From Sipunculus nudus (Eukaryota; Annelida; Sipuncula; Golfingiida; Sipunculidae), in NCBI GenBank assembly GCA_026874595.1, contig CM049309.1:71036926-71100925 (forward strand): a stretch of 64,000 nt of DNA, given 5' to 3'. Shown in pieces: positions 24,130 through 37,700 of this stretch (position 1 is its first letter; every line of letters begins with the position of its first letter). A program made the translations under genes and the position numbers. The notes below the pieces were generated by a model. The model was not told the origin of the DNA, made no database searches, and worked only from the letters and a program-made list of their open reading frames with translations.

Positions 24130-27100
24130 AAGTCTGTGCTTTGTTTGTGACAGTGACAATATTGTGACACACACCCTTTATGCTTGCTTCTCAATTTGCT
24201 TGGGACAGTCTGTGCAATGTTTGTGACAATCTTGTGACAGTGACAATCTTGTGACACACTCCCTTTATACTTGCTTGTAAATTTGCTTGGGACAGTCTAT
24301 GCCATGTTTGTGACAATCTTGCGACAGTGACAATCTTGTGACACACACCCTTCATACTTGCTTGTAAATTTGCTTCGGAAAGTCTGTGCCATGTTTGTGA
24401 CAATCTTGTGACACACACCATTTATATTTGCTTGTAAATTTGCTTGGGAAAGTCTGTGCCAGGTTTGAAACAATCTTGTGACAGTGACAATCTTGTTACA
24501 CACAACCTTTATATTTGCTTGTAAATTTGCTTGGGAAAATCTCTGCCATGTTTGCGACATGTTTGTGACAGTGACAATCTTGTGACACACACCCTTTATG
24601 CTTGCTTATAAATTTGCTTGGGACAGTCAGTTCCATGTTTGTGACAATCTTGTGACAGTGACAATCTTGTGACACACACCTTTTATACTTGCTTGTAAAT
24701 TTGCTTAGGAAAGTCTATGCCATGTTTGTGACAATCTTGTGACAGTGACAATCTTGTGACACACACCCTTTATATTTGCTTGTAAATTTGCTTGGGAAAG
24801 TCTGTGCAATGTTTGTGACAATCTTGTGACAGTGACAATCTTGTGACACACTCTCTTTATGCTTGCTTCTAAATTTGCTTGGGAAAGTCTATGCCATGTT
24901 TGTGACAATCTTGTGACAGTGACAATCTTGTGACACACTCCCTTTATACTTGCTTGTAAATTTGCTTGGGACAGTCTATGCCATGTTTGTGACAATCTTG
25001 CGACAGTGACAATCTTGTGACAGACACCCTTCATACTTGCTTCTAAATTTGCTTGGGAAAGTCTATGCCATGTTTGTGACAATCTTGTGACACACACCTT
25101 TTAAACTTGCTTGTAAATTTGCTTAGGAAAGTCTGTGCCATGTTTGTCACAATCTTGTGACAGTGACAATCTTGTGGCACACACCCTTTATGCTTGCTTC
25201 TAAATTTGCTTGGGAAAGTCTATACCATGTTTGTGACAATCTTGTGACAGTGACAATCTTGTGACACACTCCCTTTATACTTGCTTGTAAATTTGCTTGG
25301 GACAGTCTATGCCATGTTTGTGACAATCTTGCGACAGTGACAATCTTGTGACACACACCCTTCATACTTGCTTCTAAATTTGCTTGGGAAAGTCTATGCC
25401 ATGTTTGTGACAATCTTGTGACACACACCTTTTAAACTCGCTTGTAAATTTACTTAGGAAAGTCTGTGCCATGTTTGTGACAATCTTGTGACAGTGACAA
25501 TCTTGTGACACACACCCTTCATACTTGCTTGTAAATTTGCTTGGGAAAGCCTGTGCCATGTTTGCAACATGTTTGTGACAGTGACAATCTTGTGACACAC
25601 ACCCTTTATACTTGATTCTAAATTTTCTTCAGAAAAGTCTATGCCATGTTTTTGACAATCTTGTGACACACACCTTTAATACTTGCTTCTAAATTTGCTT
25701 GGGAAAGTCTATGCTATGTTCATGACAATCTTGTGACAGTGACAATCTTGTGACACACTCCCTTTATACTTGCTTGTAAATTTGCTTGGGACAGTCTATG
25801 CCATGTTTGTGACAATCTTGTGACACACACCTTTAATACTTGCTTCTAAATTTGCTTGGGAAAGTCTATGCTATGTTCATGACAATCTTGTGACAGTGAC
25901 AATCTTGTTACACACACCCTTCATACTTGCTTGTAAATTTGCTTGGGAAAGCCTGTGCCATGTTTGCAACATGTTTGTGACAGTGACAATCTTGTGACAC
26001 ACACCCTTTATACTTGATTCTAAATTTTCTTCAGAAAAGTCTATGCCATGTTTGTGACAATCTTGTGACACACACCTTTAATACTTGCTTCTAAATTTGC
26101 TTGGGAAAGTCTATGCCATGTTTGTGACAATCTTGTGACACACACCTTTTAAACTTGCTTGTTAATTTGCTTAGGAAAGTCTGTGCCATGTTTGTGACAA
26201 TCTTGTGACAGTGACAATCTTGTGACACACACCCTTTATGCTTGCTTCTAAATTTGCTTGGGAAAGTCTATACCATGTTTGTGACAATCTTGTGACAGTG
26301 ACAATCTTGTGACACACTCCCTTTATACTTGCTTGTAAATTTGCTTGGGACAGTCTATGCCATGTTTGTGACAATCTTGGGACAGTGACAATCTTGTGAC
26401 ACACACCCTTCATACTTGCTTCTAAATTTGCTTGGGAAAGTCTATGCCATGTTTGTGACAATCTTGTGACACACACCTTTTAAACTCGCTTGTAAATTTA
26501 CTTAGGAAAGTATGTGCCATGTTTGTGACAATCTTGTGACAGTGACAATCTTGTGACACACACCCTTTATGCTTGCTTCTAAATTTGCTTGGGAAAGTCT
26601 ATGCCATGTTTGTGACAATCTTGCGACAGTGACAATCATGTGACACACACCCTTCATACTTGCTTGTAAATTTGCTTGGGAAAGCCTGTGCCATGTTTGC
26701 AACATGTTTGTGACAGTGACAATCTTGTGACACACACCCTTTATACTTGATTCTAAATTTTCTTCAGAAAAGTCTATGCCATGTTTGTGACAATCTTGTG
26801 ACACACACCTTTAATACTTGCTTCTAAATTTGCTTGGGAAAGTCTATGCTATGTTTATGACAATCTTGTGACAGTGACAATCTTGTGACACACTCCCTTT
26901 ATACTTGCTTGTAAATTTGCTTGGGACAGTCTATGCCATGTTTGTGACAATCTTGTGACAGTGACAATCTTGTTACACACACCCTTTATATTTGCTTGTA
27001 AATTTGCTTGGGAAAGTCTGTGCCAAATTTGAAACAATCTTGTGACAGTGACAATCTTGTGACACACATCCTTTATATTTGCCTGTAAATTTGCTTGGGA

Positions 27101-27450
27101 AAGTCTGTGCCATGTTTGCGACATGTTTGTGACAGTGACAATCTTGTGACATACACCCTTTATACTTGCTTATACATTTGCTTAGGGCAGTGTGTGCCAT
27201 GTTTGTGACAAGTTTGTGACAAAGACAATCTTGTGACACACTGCCTTTATACTTGCTTGTATATTTGCTGGGGAAAATCTGTGCCATGTTTGTGACAGTG
27301 ACAATCTTGTGACACACGCCCTTTATACATGCTTATAAATTTGCTTAGGGCAGTCTGTGCCATGTTTGTGACATGCTGTGACAGTGACAATCTTGTGACA
27401 CACACCATTTAAACTTGCTTATAAATTTGCTTGCATAGGGTAGTTTGTGC
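24130..27450. repeat. Minisatellite 1, 87 bp unit with a 70 bp short form
   Basis: About 40 head-to-tail units are built around CCATGTTTGTGACAATCTTG, then GACACACACCCTTTAT, then TAAATTTGCTTGGGA. The long form carries an extra internal 17 bp copy of GACAGTGACAATCTTGT; the short form lacks it. Diagnostic variants recur at exactly 1048 bp (25221 and 26269; 25431 and 26479), showing higher-order repeat structure. The minus strand stays open across runs of 87 bp units because 87 is a multiple of three. I treat those frames as by-products. Confidence 0.95.
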
Positions 27451-30290
27451 CATGACATAATCATGAAATACTCCTATAAGTGTTTGTCACTATTATAACA
27501 TGATTTATCTGTGATGTGGGTTACCCTTACCCTTCAGGCATGAGAAACTCCAGTATGTATTTGTCATCATTAATATGTGCTATATCTGGTAAACGGGTTA
27601 CCTTAACCCTTCAGGCATGAATAATCCAATAAGTGTTTGTCACTAAAATAATATATGCTATAGCCAGGATATGGGTTACCTATCCGTTCGGTCATAAAAT
27701 ATTCCAGTAAGTGTTTGTCCCTTTTAATATTTTGTATATCCGGTATACGGATTACCCTAACCCTTCGGGCATGAAATCCTCCCGTAAGTTTTGTCAATAT
27801 TAATGTTTAATGGTTACCATAAATCTTTGGACATGAAAACTCCAGATATTGTTTGTCACTATTAATATGCGCTAAATCTGGGATACGAGATACCCTGACC
27901 CGATGGGCATGAAATCTGTCGTGTTTGTCACTATATATATAAGGTATATCCAAAAACGGGTTACCCTAACCCTTCGGGCATGAAAGCTTCCCGTAAGTTT
28001 TTGTCAATATTAATGTTTGGTATATTGGAGATACGGGTTACCCTAACTCTAACTTACTCCAGTAAGTGTTTGTCACTTTTAATATATACTATATCTGTGA
28101 TACGGGTTACCCTAACCCTTCAGGCATGGAAATCTCCAGTAAGTGTTTCTCACTATTAATATTAATTTTCGTATATCAAGGATACGGGTTACCGTAAGCC
28201 TTCAGACATGAAATACTCCAGTAATTGTTTGTCACTATTAATATGTGCTAAATCTGGGATACGGGTTACCCTAACGCTACCTACAGGAAATACTCCAGTT
28301 AATGTTTGTCACTGTTAAAATGTGCTATATCCGGTATACAGGTAACCCTAACCCTTTGGGCATGAATACTCCAGTAAGTGTTTGTTACTTTGAATATTTG
28401 GTATATCTGGGATACGGGTTACCCTTCAGGTATGAAAAATCCAGTTATATTTGTCACTATTAATATGTGCTATATCCGGTATACAGGTTACCCTAACCCT
28501 TCGGGCATGAAATAACCAGTAAGTGTTAGTTTATAATAAATATATCGTAAATGCAAGATACGGGTTACCGTAAATCTTTGGACATGAAAACTCCAGATTT
28601 TGTTTGTCACTTTTAATATGCGCTAAATCTGGGATACGAGATACCCTTACCCGATGGGCATGAAATCTGTCGTGTTTGTCACTATTAATATAAGGTATAT
28701 CCAAAAACGGGTTACCCTAACCCTTCGGGCATGAATACTCCAGTAAGTATTTGTCACTCTTGATATATGCTATATATGTGATACGGGTTATCCTAACCCT
28801 TCAGGCATGAATGCTCCATTAAGTGTTTGTCACTAATATTAATATATGCTATAGCCAGGATATGGGTTACCTATCCATTCGGTCATAAAATATTCCAGTA
28901 AGTGTTTGTCCCTTTTAATATTTGGTATATCCCGTGTACGGATTACCCTAACCCTTCTGGCATGAAATCCTCCCGTAAATTTTTGTCAATATTAATGTTT
29001 GGTATATTCAAGATATGAGATACCCTAACCCTTCAGGCATGAAATACTCCAGTAAGTGTTTGTCACTTTTAATATATACTATATCTGTGATACGGTTTAC
29101 CCTAACCCTTCAGGCCTGGAAAACTCCAGTAAGTGTTTCTCACTATTAATATTAATATTCGTATATCCATGATACGGGTTACCGTAAGCCTTCGGACATG
29201 AAATACTCCAATAATTGTTTGTCACTTTTAATATGTGCTAAATCTGGGATACGGGTTACCCTAACCCTACCTACAGGAAATACTCCAGTTAGTGTTTGTC
29301 ACTGTTAAAATGTGCTATATCTGGTATACAGGTTACCCTAACCCTTTGGGCATGAAATACTCCAGTAAGTGTTTGTTACTTTGAATATTTGGTATATCTG
29401 GGATACGGGTTACCCTTCAGGTGTGAAAAACTCCAGTATGTATTTGTCACTATTAATATGTGATATATCTGGTATACGGGGTACCCTAACCCTTCGGGCA
29501 TGAAATAACCAGTAAGTGTTAGTTACTAATAAATATATCGTAAATGCAAGATACGGGTTACCGTAAATCTTAGGACATGAAAACTCCAGATTTTGTTTGT
29601 CACTATTAATATGCGCCAAATCTGGGATACGAGATACCCTAACCCGATGGGCATGAAATCTGTCGTGTTTGACACTATTAGTTATATCCAAAAACGGGTT
29701 ACCCTAACCCTTCGGGCATGAATACTCCAGTAAGTGTTTGTCACTAAAATTAATATATGCTATAGTCAGGATATGGGTTACCTATCCGTTTGGTCATAAA
29801 ATAATCCAGTAAGTATTTGTCCCTTTTAATATTTGGTATATTTGGTATACGGATTACCCTAACCCTTCGGACATGAAAGCCTCCCGTATGTTTTGTCAAT
29901 ATTAATGTTTGGTATATTCAAGATACGGGTTACCCTATCCCTTCAGGCATGAAATACTCCAGTAAGTGTTTGTCACTCTTAATATATACTATATCTGTGA
30001 TACAGGTTACCCTAACCCTTCAGGCATGGAAAACTCCACTGTTTCTCAGTATTAATATTAATTTTCGTATATCCAGGATACGGGTTACCGTAAGCCTTCG
30101 GACATGAAATACTCCAGTAATTGTTTGTCACTATTAATATGTGCTAAATCTGGGATAAATGTTACCCTAACCCTACCTACAGGAAATACTCCAGTTAGTG
30201 TTTGTCACTGTTAAAATGTGTTATTCGGTATACAGGTTACCCTAACCCTTTGGGCATGAAATACTCCAGGAAGTGTTTGTATAAATTTTC
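27451..30290. repeat. Minisatellite 2, ~77 bp unit containing telomere-like CCCTAACCC
   Basis: About 37 units have consensus parts GATACGGGTTACCCTAACCC, TTCGGGCATGAAATACTCCA, GTAAGTGTTTGTCACTATTA and ATATGTGCTATATCTGG. Marker variants recur at about 0.75-1.2 kb (ATACGAGATACCC at about 27883, 28634 and 29627; CTACCTACAGG near 28277, 29267 and 30173), so larger blocks were copied. The array starts where minisatellite 1 stops. Confidence 0.95.
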
Positions 30291-33200
30291 TTGTCATAAT
30301 TTTTAAAACGATAGATATATGGAAAAATAGAAAATATAAAAATATGAATTAAAAGAAAACAATGTAAAAATACAGACACAAAACACATCTAAATCACATG
30401 GGTTTTATACCTAAACTTGATGTTAAAATACGTCTTGATGTTAAAATACGTACTAAAGAAATGGTAAAACGACGAGTTAAATGGAGTCCATGGGATCCGT
30501 GAACCAGGGTCCGAACGTATTAATTTTCAAATTTTGTCTTATAATTTACGTTTAAACCAAACATATAAAATACGTCTATAGATACTTTTCTGCTAAAATG
30601 TCTAGACAAATTACCATGAGATTTTTAAAAAATACAGATTTTTCTTTGGGTCCGGGATTTTACACACTGCCGACTTGGGCTCTCATCATCTGATTGGTTG
30701 GTGTAAAGTCTGACGTCACAGGCAGAAAAGAAATGACTTAAATCTTGAAATACATGATTTTTTTTTATTATTCTTCCCTGAACATCTGAGGCTGTCAGTG
30801 TGAGAAAAATTATTTTTTTTTTTATATCTAGAACTTTTAGTCACAGGGTTTTTAAGTCGCCGATGTCACTGCCGCGATGAAAGTGCTTGAGGATCATATA
30901 TGTGTGAATTGTTTTTTAACATGTCACACAACCCCTTATTTTTGTTTTTAAATAAATAGCATTCCTCCCTAAGGAATTGGATTCAGTTTATGCATTTTTT
31001 ATATATTATTAAATTTAAATAGGCAAATGAGTAAAATATGGAATTAGTTTGCTTCCACAAGCAATTTAAGTGTATGATCACCTGATGGTTCTCGTCCAAT
31101 GAATATTGTTACTTTCGTATTAATAGAAAATGTAATACAAGCATCAGGCTCCGACATAAACCTCACTTTCAGGGAGGGAGATTTTTTATTTACATTTATC
31201 ATTTGAAATATTCGATGTAACCAAACAACCCTCAGTGTCATCCATCCCTGGCAGGGGGCGCTAGTGAGGCGAAGCAATGTCTGATTCTCTCAGACAGATT
31301 ATCTTCAATTAAATTTCTGACATACCATATCAGTAACGCCGAAATGCGAATTTCTTGAGAAAAAACCATACACATACACACATTCCCTAAATGTGAAATA
31401 GGACAATATTCAAGTGAATTATATTTATCATTTTATTTTTCATTTTTTTTAGTTGGTTGACAGAGTATTTCCTAGTGCAGTCTACTCTTAAATATAAAAT
31501 ATCTCAGTTGTTGAAAAAAAATTAATTTGATAATAATCAGAAACTGCAGAATAGTTTCATTTCTGAGTCTGAGGAACACTGTTCATTTCATATATATTCC
31601 CTCACACAAGACATGCTCGGAGTTTAGTATCTCAGATTTCAGTTTTGTTGAAATCTTTAAAATAACTTTTTCAAGTGCTGAGTCATAAACTTTATATTCT
31701 AAGTCTGAGCAATATGGCATATTTTACAAATGTACAAAAAAATTGCAGCAAATAAAAAATTATTCTAACAGATTTAAAGCTGGGTATTGTGGAAATTTTA
31801 TTGTACACTTAAAAGTTTCTCTAATTCAATACATGAGATTCAAATGACCAATAATATTACTCAAGGAAAAACATTGTAGCAATAATGTTTTACCGGTACC
31901 TCTGAATGAAAACATTTAATAACCTTTACAATTCATTTCAAATATTGGAGGTGTGATACATATACAGGACCTGCAAACTCTTTATTTTGTCACATGCAAA
32001 ACATATTCAACCTCATTAAGCAATAACAAATCACACATGTACACGTAAATGGTCATGGATATTCTAAAGAGTTAATTCTGGGAACTGAGTAGCCTTGCCA
32101 TGTCCACGTTATCATGCAGAACAAAGCTCCATTCATAAACACAACCAGTTTTGTAGACTTTTGTGATAACAAAAACCATATGCTGAGAATTTTGACTGCA
32201 TCACTTAACACAAAGTACTGTCCTGTTGCTAGCCCTGAAAGGAGAACATAAGTTCAGATAACTCACAAATTAGGACTTCAGCAATAATACATCACCACAG
32301 ACTTAGAAGTACTCTTTATTTATTCACTAATCGCCATTATAGGTGTAAATCAGTGCTGCAGGCAATGTTTCTGGCCAATCAAACAGTGATCAGATGATGC
32401 TCAGTATGTGTTACCATGGTTATGTTACAGAAAATATAAATCTTAATTTTAAGGAACTTGACATTATGATCTGGAGAGATAAGTAAATGCTTGGTAGTGG
32501 ATTTTTCAATTATTTTTTCTCTGGCAGGTGGAAAAAGATATTGTGTATTTCCCTTGGTAATTTTGTTTTTCTGTGTGTAAATTCAAGCAAAAAACTTCTC
32601 AACAGATTTAGTTGTAATTTTGTTAAGGGACAGGATCATACCCAAGGAACTCCCCTTTCAATTGTTGAGGTAATCTTGATCACCATCAAGTGTTTTTCCA
32701 TTCGATATCCCTTTCCATTGTGTCATATGGCTATTCGTTTTGTAATTGTTGAGGCCATGAGCAATTGTTATAGACAAACTGGTTTCTGAACAGTGGTGCC
32801 ATTGAACAGAGACAAACATTTCATGTATTGCTGTGTAGTTTGTTTAGGAACCTTTTTGGGGTTGTGGCCTATGACCATTTCCTTGTTTACATCTATTCCT
32901 TCACTGAATAAACAACCATTAACAACTCCTATTTCTTACATGTTTTGTATTGGTGAACTGATGCCTACTTATTTCTTTAATGTGTTGTCATAGTAGCAGG
33001 TATTTTAGTATGATTAAAATAATGCCTCTCTGGTCCATAACTTGTTCCCTGTTTCAGCACTACCCAACAGTAACATAAATTTTTCAGTTATAAAAATGGA
33101 GATATGTACTGTTTTTAAGTTCTTCTTTTTCACTATTTTTTTTCATTTCAGAATTTTCTGACTGAAGAGGTTTTGGACTTGTAATTCCAGCTTAGACAGT

Positions 33201-34621
33201 TTTGAACAAGAACATTTCAGTCTGGCCTGATTGCAGGTTCAGACATTTCAACCATTTTGACATATAAGGTTATTTTCCATAAGCCTGATGGATTATTACA
33301 GAACAACACCATCAAAAACTCTGTTTTCACATTTGCTAAAAACTCATTCAGACAGTTGTTACTACTGGGCTGCTACACTTGTACTAAAACATCAATTCAT
33401 CAGGACTTACTGGTAATTCAATTAAGCGTAAACAAAGTTTAATTTACCAGTATATTTTCTGTATCCTTCTTTTTTTTTTTATGCTACATGGATAACCATG
33501 TCTGCTATAGTAAAAATGTTACTGTAGTAGCACTAAAATTGTCATGTATAAATAAGATTGATTTTCATCATGCTTTAGTAAGGTGTATATCATGCCAATT
33601 TTTGTGAGTATTGTCATGTTGAGTCCAACATGATTTTATCCTGTTACATTACAGAGTTGGTGTCTGACAATTCTTTGCCCTGTCAATGAATTCTCGACAA
33701 AATTGATCGACAAAACTGGTAACAGTATGGTTTGAACATGGAAACATTTGTCAAATACATATCAGTTATATTGCTGTCACCTTTTCGGTGAAGAGAGCCC
33801 AATTTATGTTGCACATGGAGCTCAGTAGTTGCCATTAGTTTGATGACTGCTTGGCTAAGAATATAGAAATTAAGGGTAATTAGCATTAAACATTTGACAA
33901 ATATGAGATGTTCCAAATGGCTGACACTGATTAATATGTCCCAGTGCTTAAAATAAAATGATGTACTGAATTTGACCTAAAGGTCTGCAAGAATTGTTCA
34001 GTGAACCCCCCCCCCCCCCCCCCCCTCTTCTCCCCAGTGGACAATTCATTAACACTGTAATACAGGCCTGAGCATCAGAATGAATGTGAGAAAGGAAAAA
34101 CACACTGATGTAACAGAAGTATGGCCGAGACTTGAGAAGAAAGATTACCTGGTCATTTTATCAGCAGCATTACTTAATTGGTAGGTGCACATACACAAAT
34201 AATGTTATGGTTAACAATGCTGTGTGTGAATGTGTGCTGTATATGTGCAGACTATAGGATCATTATGATTTTTATGAAGAGATGTCATAACTCATGAAAC
34301 TGTATGAACAAAATGTTTTTGTTAGATAAATGGAAATGGTAAATGATGATTATAGTCCTACTGCAGATGCATACAAACACACACACACACTTCAACCAAA
34401 TTAATCAATGGACAATCTATATCCTGGTTCCTCATTCAGCAATTTTTTTTCTAAAAGGAGTATGATGTTATTTTTCATATTTTATAATCACATATCCATG
34501 AAAAATATATAATTTTTTTCTCAAAGGTCTCTCACACACCCTAATACCTGTACCAGCCAATGATAGGAGGCTGGTGCTGCAAACAACATCCCTCATCCTG
34601 GCAAAGTGACAGTTAGGATTG
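30291..34621. other. Intergenic region downstream of CARNMT1, nothing recognised
   Basis: AT-rich, with a C-run at about 34007-34024. It should include the 3' UTR of the minus-strand gene ending at 34622, but no consensus polyadenylation signal was confidently located. Short frames at 31044-31277 (minus) and 32487-32993 (plus) have no recognisable similarity. Confidence 0.5.
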
Positions 34622-34744
34622 TTATGCATTGATTTCTTCTGCTGACCACGGTTTCTGGCACACAAAGAATACACACTGATAAACATACTGGAGCATGGAC
34701 GTGGCCTGCTGAGCGTAAGACGCTGGCATTTTTTCTTGTTCTTT
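34622..34744 (-). CDS. CARNMT1: CARNMT1 exon 8 (stop codon)
   Basis: The acceptor TTGCAG is followed by 40 codons and TAA (34624-34622). It carries [17 protein letters not shown], with the two tyrosines of the Y-x-Y motif. It has no initiating ATG in frame near its start and is visible only by splicing from exon 7. Confidence 0.94.
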   Translation of the reverse strand, partial: KEQEKMPASYAQQATSMLQYVYQCVFFVCQKPWSAEEINA

Positions 34745-37700
34745 CTGCAAAAAAAGAGTTGATCTCATATACATCACTTAACAACTAGGAAGATCTGTCT
34801 CAACTCAACCAAATCTAGCTCATGCCACATTTCACCTTGTATTCACACTGTGCAAAGCCAAGTGACCATATACTGCTCAAAACGATTGCGTTTGACCATT
34901 GGTAACAAGCTAAGTCCAAATCTGATCTCACAGATACACACAGAAATGTGGTGCGATCTAAACTGTATCCATGTAAAAGTAGTAGCAGGTAATACTGGAG
35001 TGTGCAAAATCAGATCTATCCAGTTTGCTCCAGTTCTATTTACACATGGAATCCAGTGTGTTCCAACCGTAGTCTAGTATGCTAGAATCTTGACCCACCT
35101 AATACTGTCAGTATGGTTATATCATTAGGACCATATTGCAAACTAAAATCTAGTGAGTTTTGACCAGACCTAGCTTGTTTGGGGAATCTCTAATGGTCTT
35201 GAATTTGTGTGTGAATGGGACTACTATAGTTAAGGGTGGAAGCATTGAACCTTTTCCCACAACCCCCCTGTGGCCATGAAGTGTCAAATATGATGCCATA
35301 AATCCTGAGAAATTTTATATAATATTTTGAAAGGAAATATCGCAGCACCATCTACCAAAAACTACAAAACTGTATCCAGTGATTAAATTTGCAGTGCCAT
35401 CAATTGTATTTGAAAAGAAGCTTATTGCAACATAATGAACAAGTTAGGTCCCAGTATTCTACATTTGTACAGAGATTGTAATTTGGTTTACAATTCACCC
35501 TCCGCAGGGTAATCAAAGAAGGGTTCTCACATTTCTTCAACCTTTTTTTATAATTTTTTTTCGGGCATTATTAAAAACTTCATGCATTCATATGAAACAT
35601 TTGTTACCATACTGCAATAACAGTGTTACCACATCATTGCAGCAATAGAATATGGTCACCAATTATCACAGACACCTCCAAAATCACACCAATATGTGAT
35701 TATTTTTGTGAGGTGTGCACTAATTTTACAAAGCTGTAACCATACTGCATCTAACAAAACAATACATACTGTAAAAATTGCAATGCATATTGCTCATGAT
35801 TAAATAACACTCTCAAATATACATATAAGTTTACAGTATAAGTTATAATGAAGATTCTTAGCAAATTTTTCATAGTTTATACAAATTGACAAACTTCCCC
35901 TCCTAAATAATTATATTATTTATTTGGTTAAAAAAAAATAATGAGTTTGGTTTCTCAGGCACCATGTGCATTAATTTTGCCCCTAGTAAAATATTTTATT
36001 GTGAATTTCAGGAGGAAAGTTCCAGTTGAGTTCCAATCACTCTTACATTCTTTAAAGATAATAAAATAATAAATTTTGATATCATTTTGTTTTGTGATGA
36101 TGTGATTTTACCTGTTAAGCAAAACAACTCTGTTATTATCATGTTTTGGACTAAGCATATGCAATTTTTATCATAAAAAAGTTAACAAAAAGTAAACAAA
36201 TTGGCCCTTGCACACTGATCTCTGAGACACCAGTTTCTTCTGCTTTATGATAGTGTATATTCTGGACCATGGAACACTTACCACTATAATGAACTTCATC
36301 TGTTTGATGACCTCTCTCAGTTCCTCATAAGTTAACTCTATAGATGCTTCATTTGCCATATCAGCAAAATGATACAGCAAAGGGCCTGCAGAAAATCAAG
36401 AAAAATGCATATATATTCTGTACTAATACACTCTATAATGAATATCCAAGGAACATTTGTTAAGCTACAAAAGCCTCCAGCACTCACCATTTATGAAAAG
36501 GACATTTTCCTGTAAAGTTAAGTTTATCTGCTTGCCAGTGATTTAATTATTCGCATGTAATCTTTTGGTGAATTATGCAAGCCATTCCTAAAGATTGGTC
36601 TGTCCATGCTGAGAAATTAGTGGTTGTGCCCATAAATATCACATTTTTGCAGCATTTTTTCATGCAAGCAAATCTCTTTCATGCAGTAAAACCTAGTTCA
36701 ATTAGAAATTACCCACAAAATTACAGTACTAACTAAAACTTATATCTTACCAATTCGTTACATCTAAAAAAAATATTCATCTGTTAGGGGACTGATATGA
36801 CAGCTTCCTTGCCAAGTGATACTGCAGTACTCAGTGAGAAGAATGTGATACATCAAGGTTAATGCTAGAGCAATAGGCAGGTGCAATTGTAGCCAGATCA
36901 AAGAGCTTTCACACCTAGTTGTGAGGTTTCTTATTAGGATTGCAAACAACATTGGCCAGACCTATGTTCAGCATTCAAAGTGGTCTAATTGTAACCTCCT
37001 TGAGGGCATTACAGACAGTTTCAGGTGGAATTATCACTGTTTATGTTTTGCAGACCAAAACAATCTGTTTTAAATGTCTGCACACATCCATGTTTATGTA
37101 GCAAGGAAACTTCCCTCGGTTATGAGGGGCTGCTAAACTGTGACATCTTCCATGTGGAAATGAAATATGATTACCAGTATCACTATGCAGAATATTATGT
37201 ATGGGTCAACTTCATACTACTAAGTCTGTGAACCACACTTTGACAGACCTGAGTTCAGCAAGGCACTCTGTCATCTATTTAATTAATAATGAACAAGTTT
37301 GCAAGTGTTTGGGCAGAAATCAAAATTGCTAATCAAATATAATGAACAAAATGTATACAAACACTGCGAATGTTCACAAACCATCTAAAAAGAACTTGTG
37401 TGCTCCATAAACGGCAATGCTAAATGTTTGGTCAGACAGATGTGCTCCAGGAGCCATGTAAATTAAGTTTGCATGAGCCACCTGATTGGTCCAATTGCCT
37501 TGTTCATTATTCATGAAATATAGGCCTGAACAGCTTGCAGAATCAAGGTCTGTGAAAGCATGGTGCCAAATATTTGGTAGTATGAAGATGCAAGTTGTTA
37601 TGTTTTGAAGCAGTAAGGTGGAGTGTAGCAGCCTTGTGAAACTTACCGAAGTTGATCCAGTATCCTCCAGGTTTCAGAATTTTATAAATAGTCTCGACAT

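Noticed and set aside
24191-27317. Series of minus-strand open frames coding a 29-residue tandem repeat
   Set aside because: They follow from an 87 bp minisatellite whose length is divisible by three. They are interrupted wherever the 70 bp unit occurs, lack a consistent start, and show no signal or splice context.
24130-30290. CRISPR-like repeat array
   Set aside because: Units are contiguous tandem copies without unique spacers, in a eukaryotic context.
27451-30290. True interstitial telomere array
   Set aside because: The CCCTAACCC core is only ~15 of ~77 bases per unit, so this is a minisatellite containing a telomere-like word, not (TTAGGG)n.
31044-31277. 77-codon minus-strand frame
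   Set aside because: The composition looks somewhat protein-like, but there is no recognisable family, partner exon or conserved motif.
34468-34784. Minus-strand open frames starting with ATG over CARNMT1 exon 8
   Set aside because: They are in other frames than the exon, which is entered by splicing at 34744 and ends at 34622 in a frame without ATG at its start.
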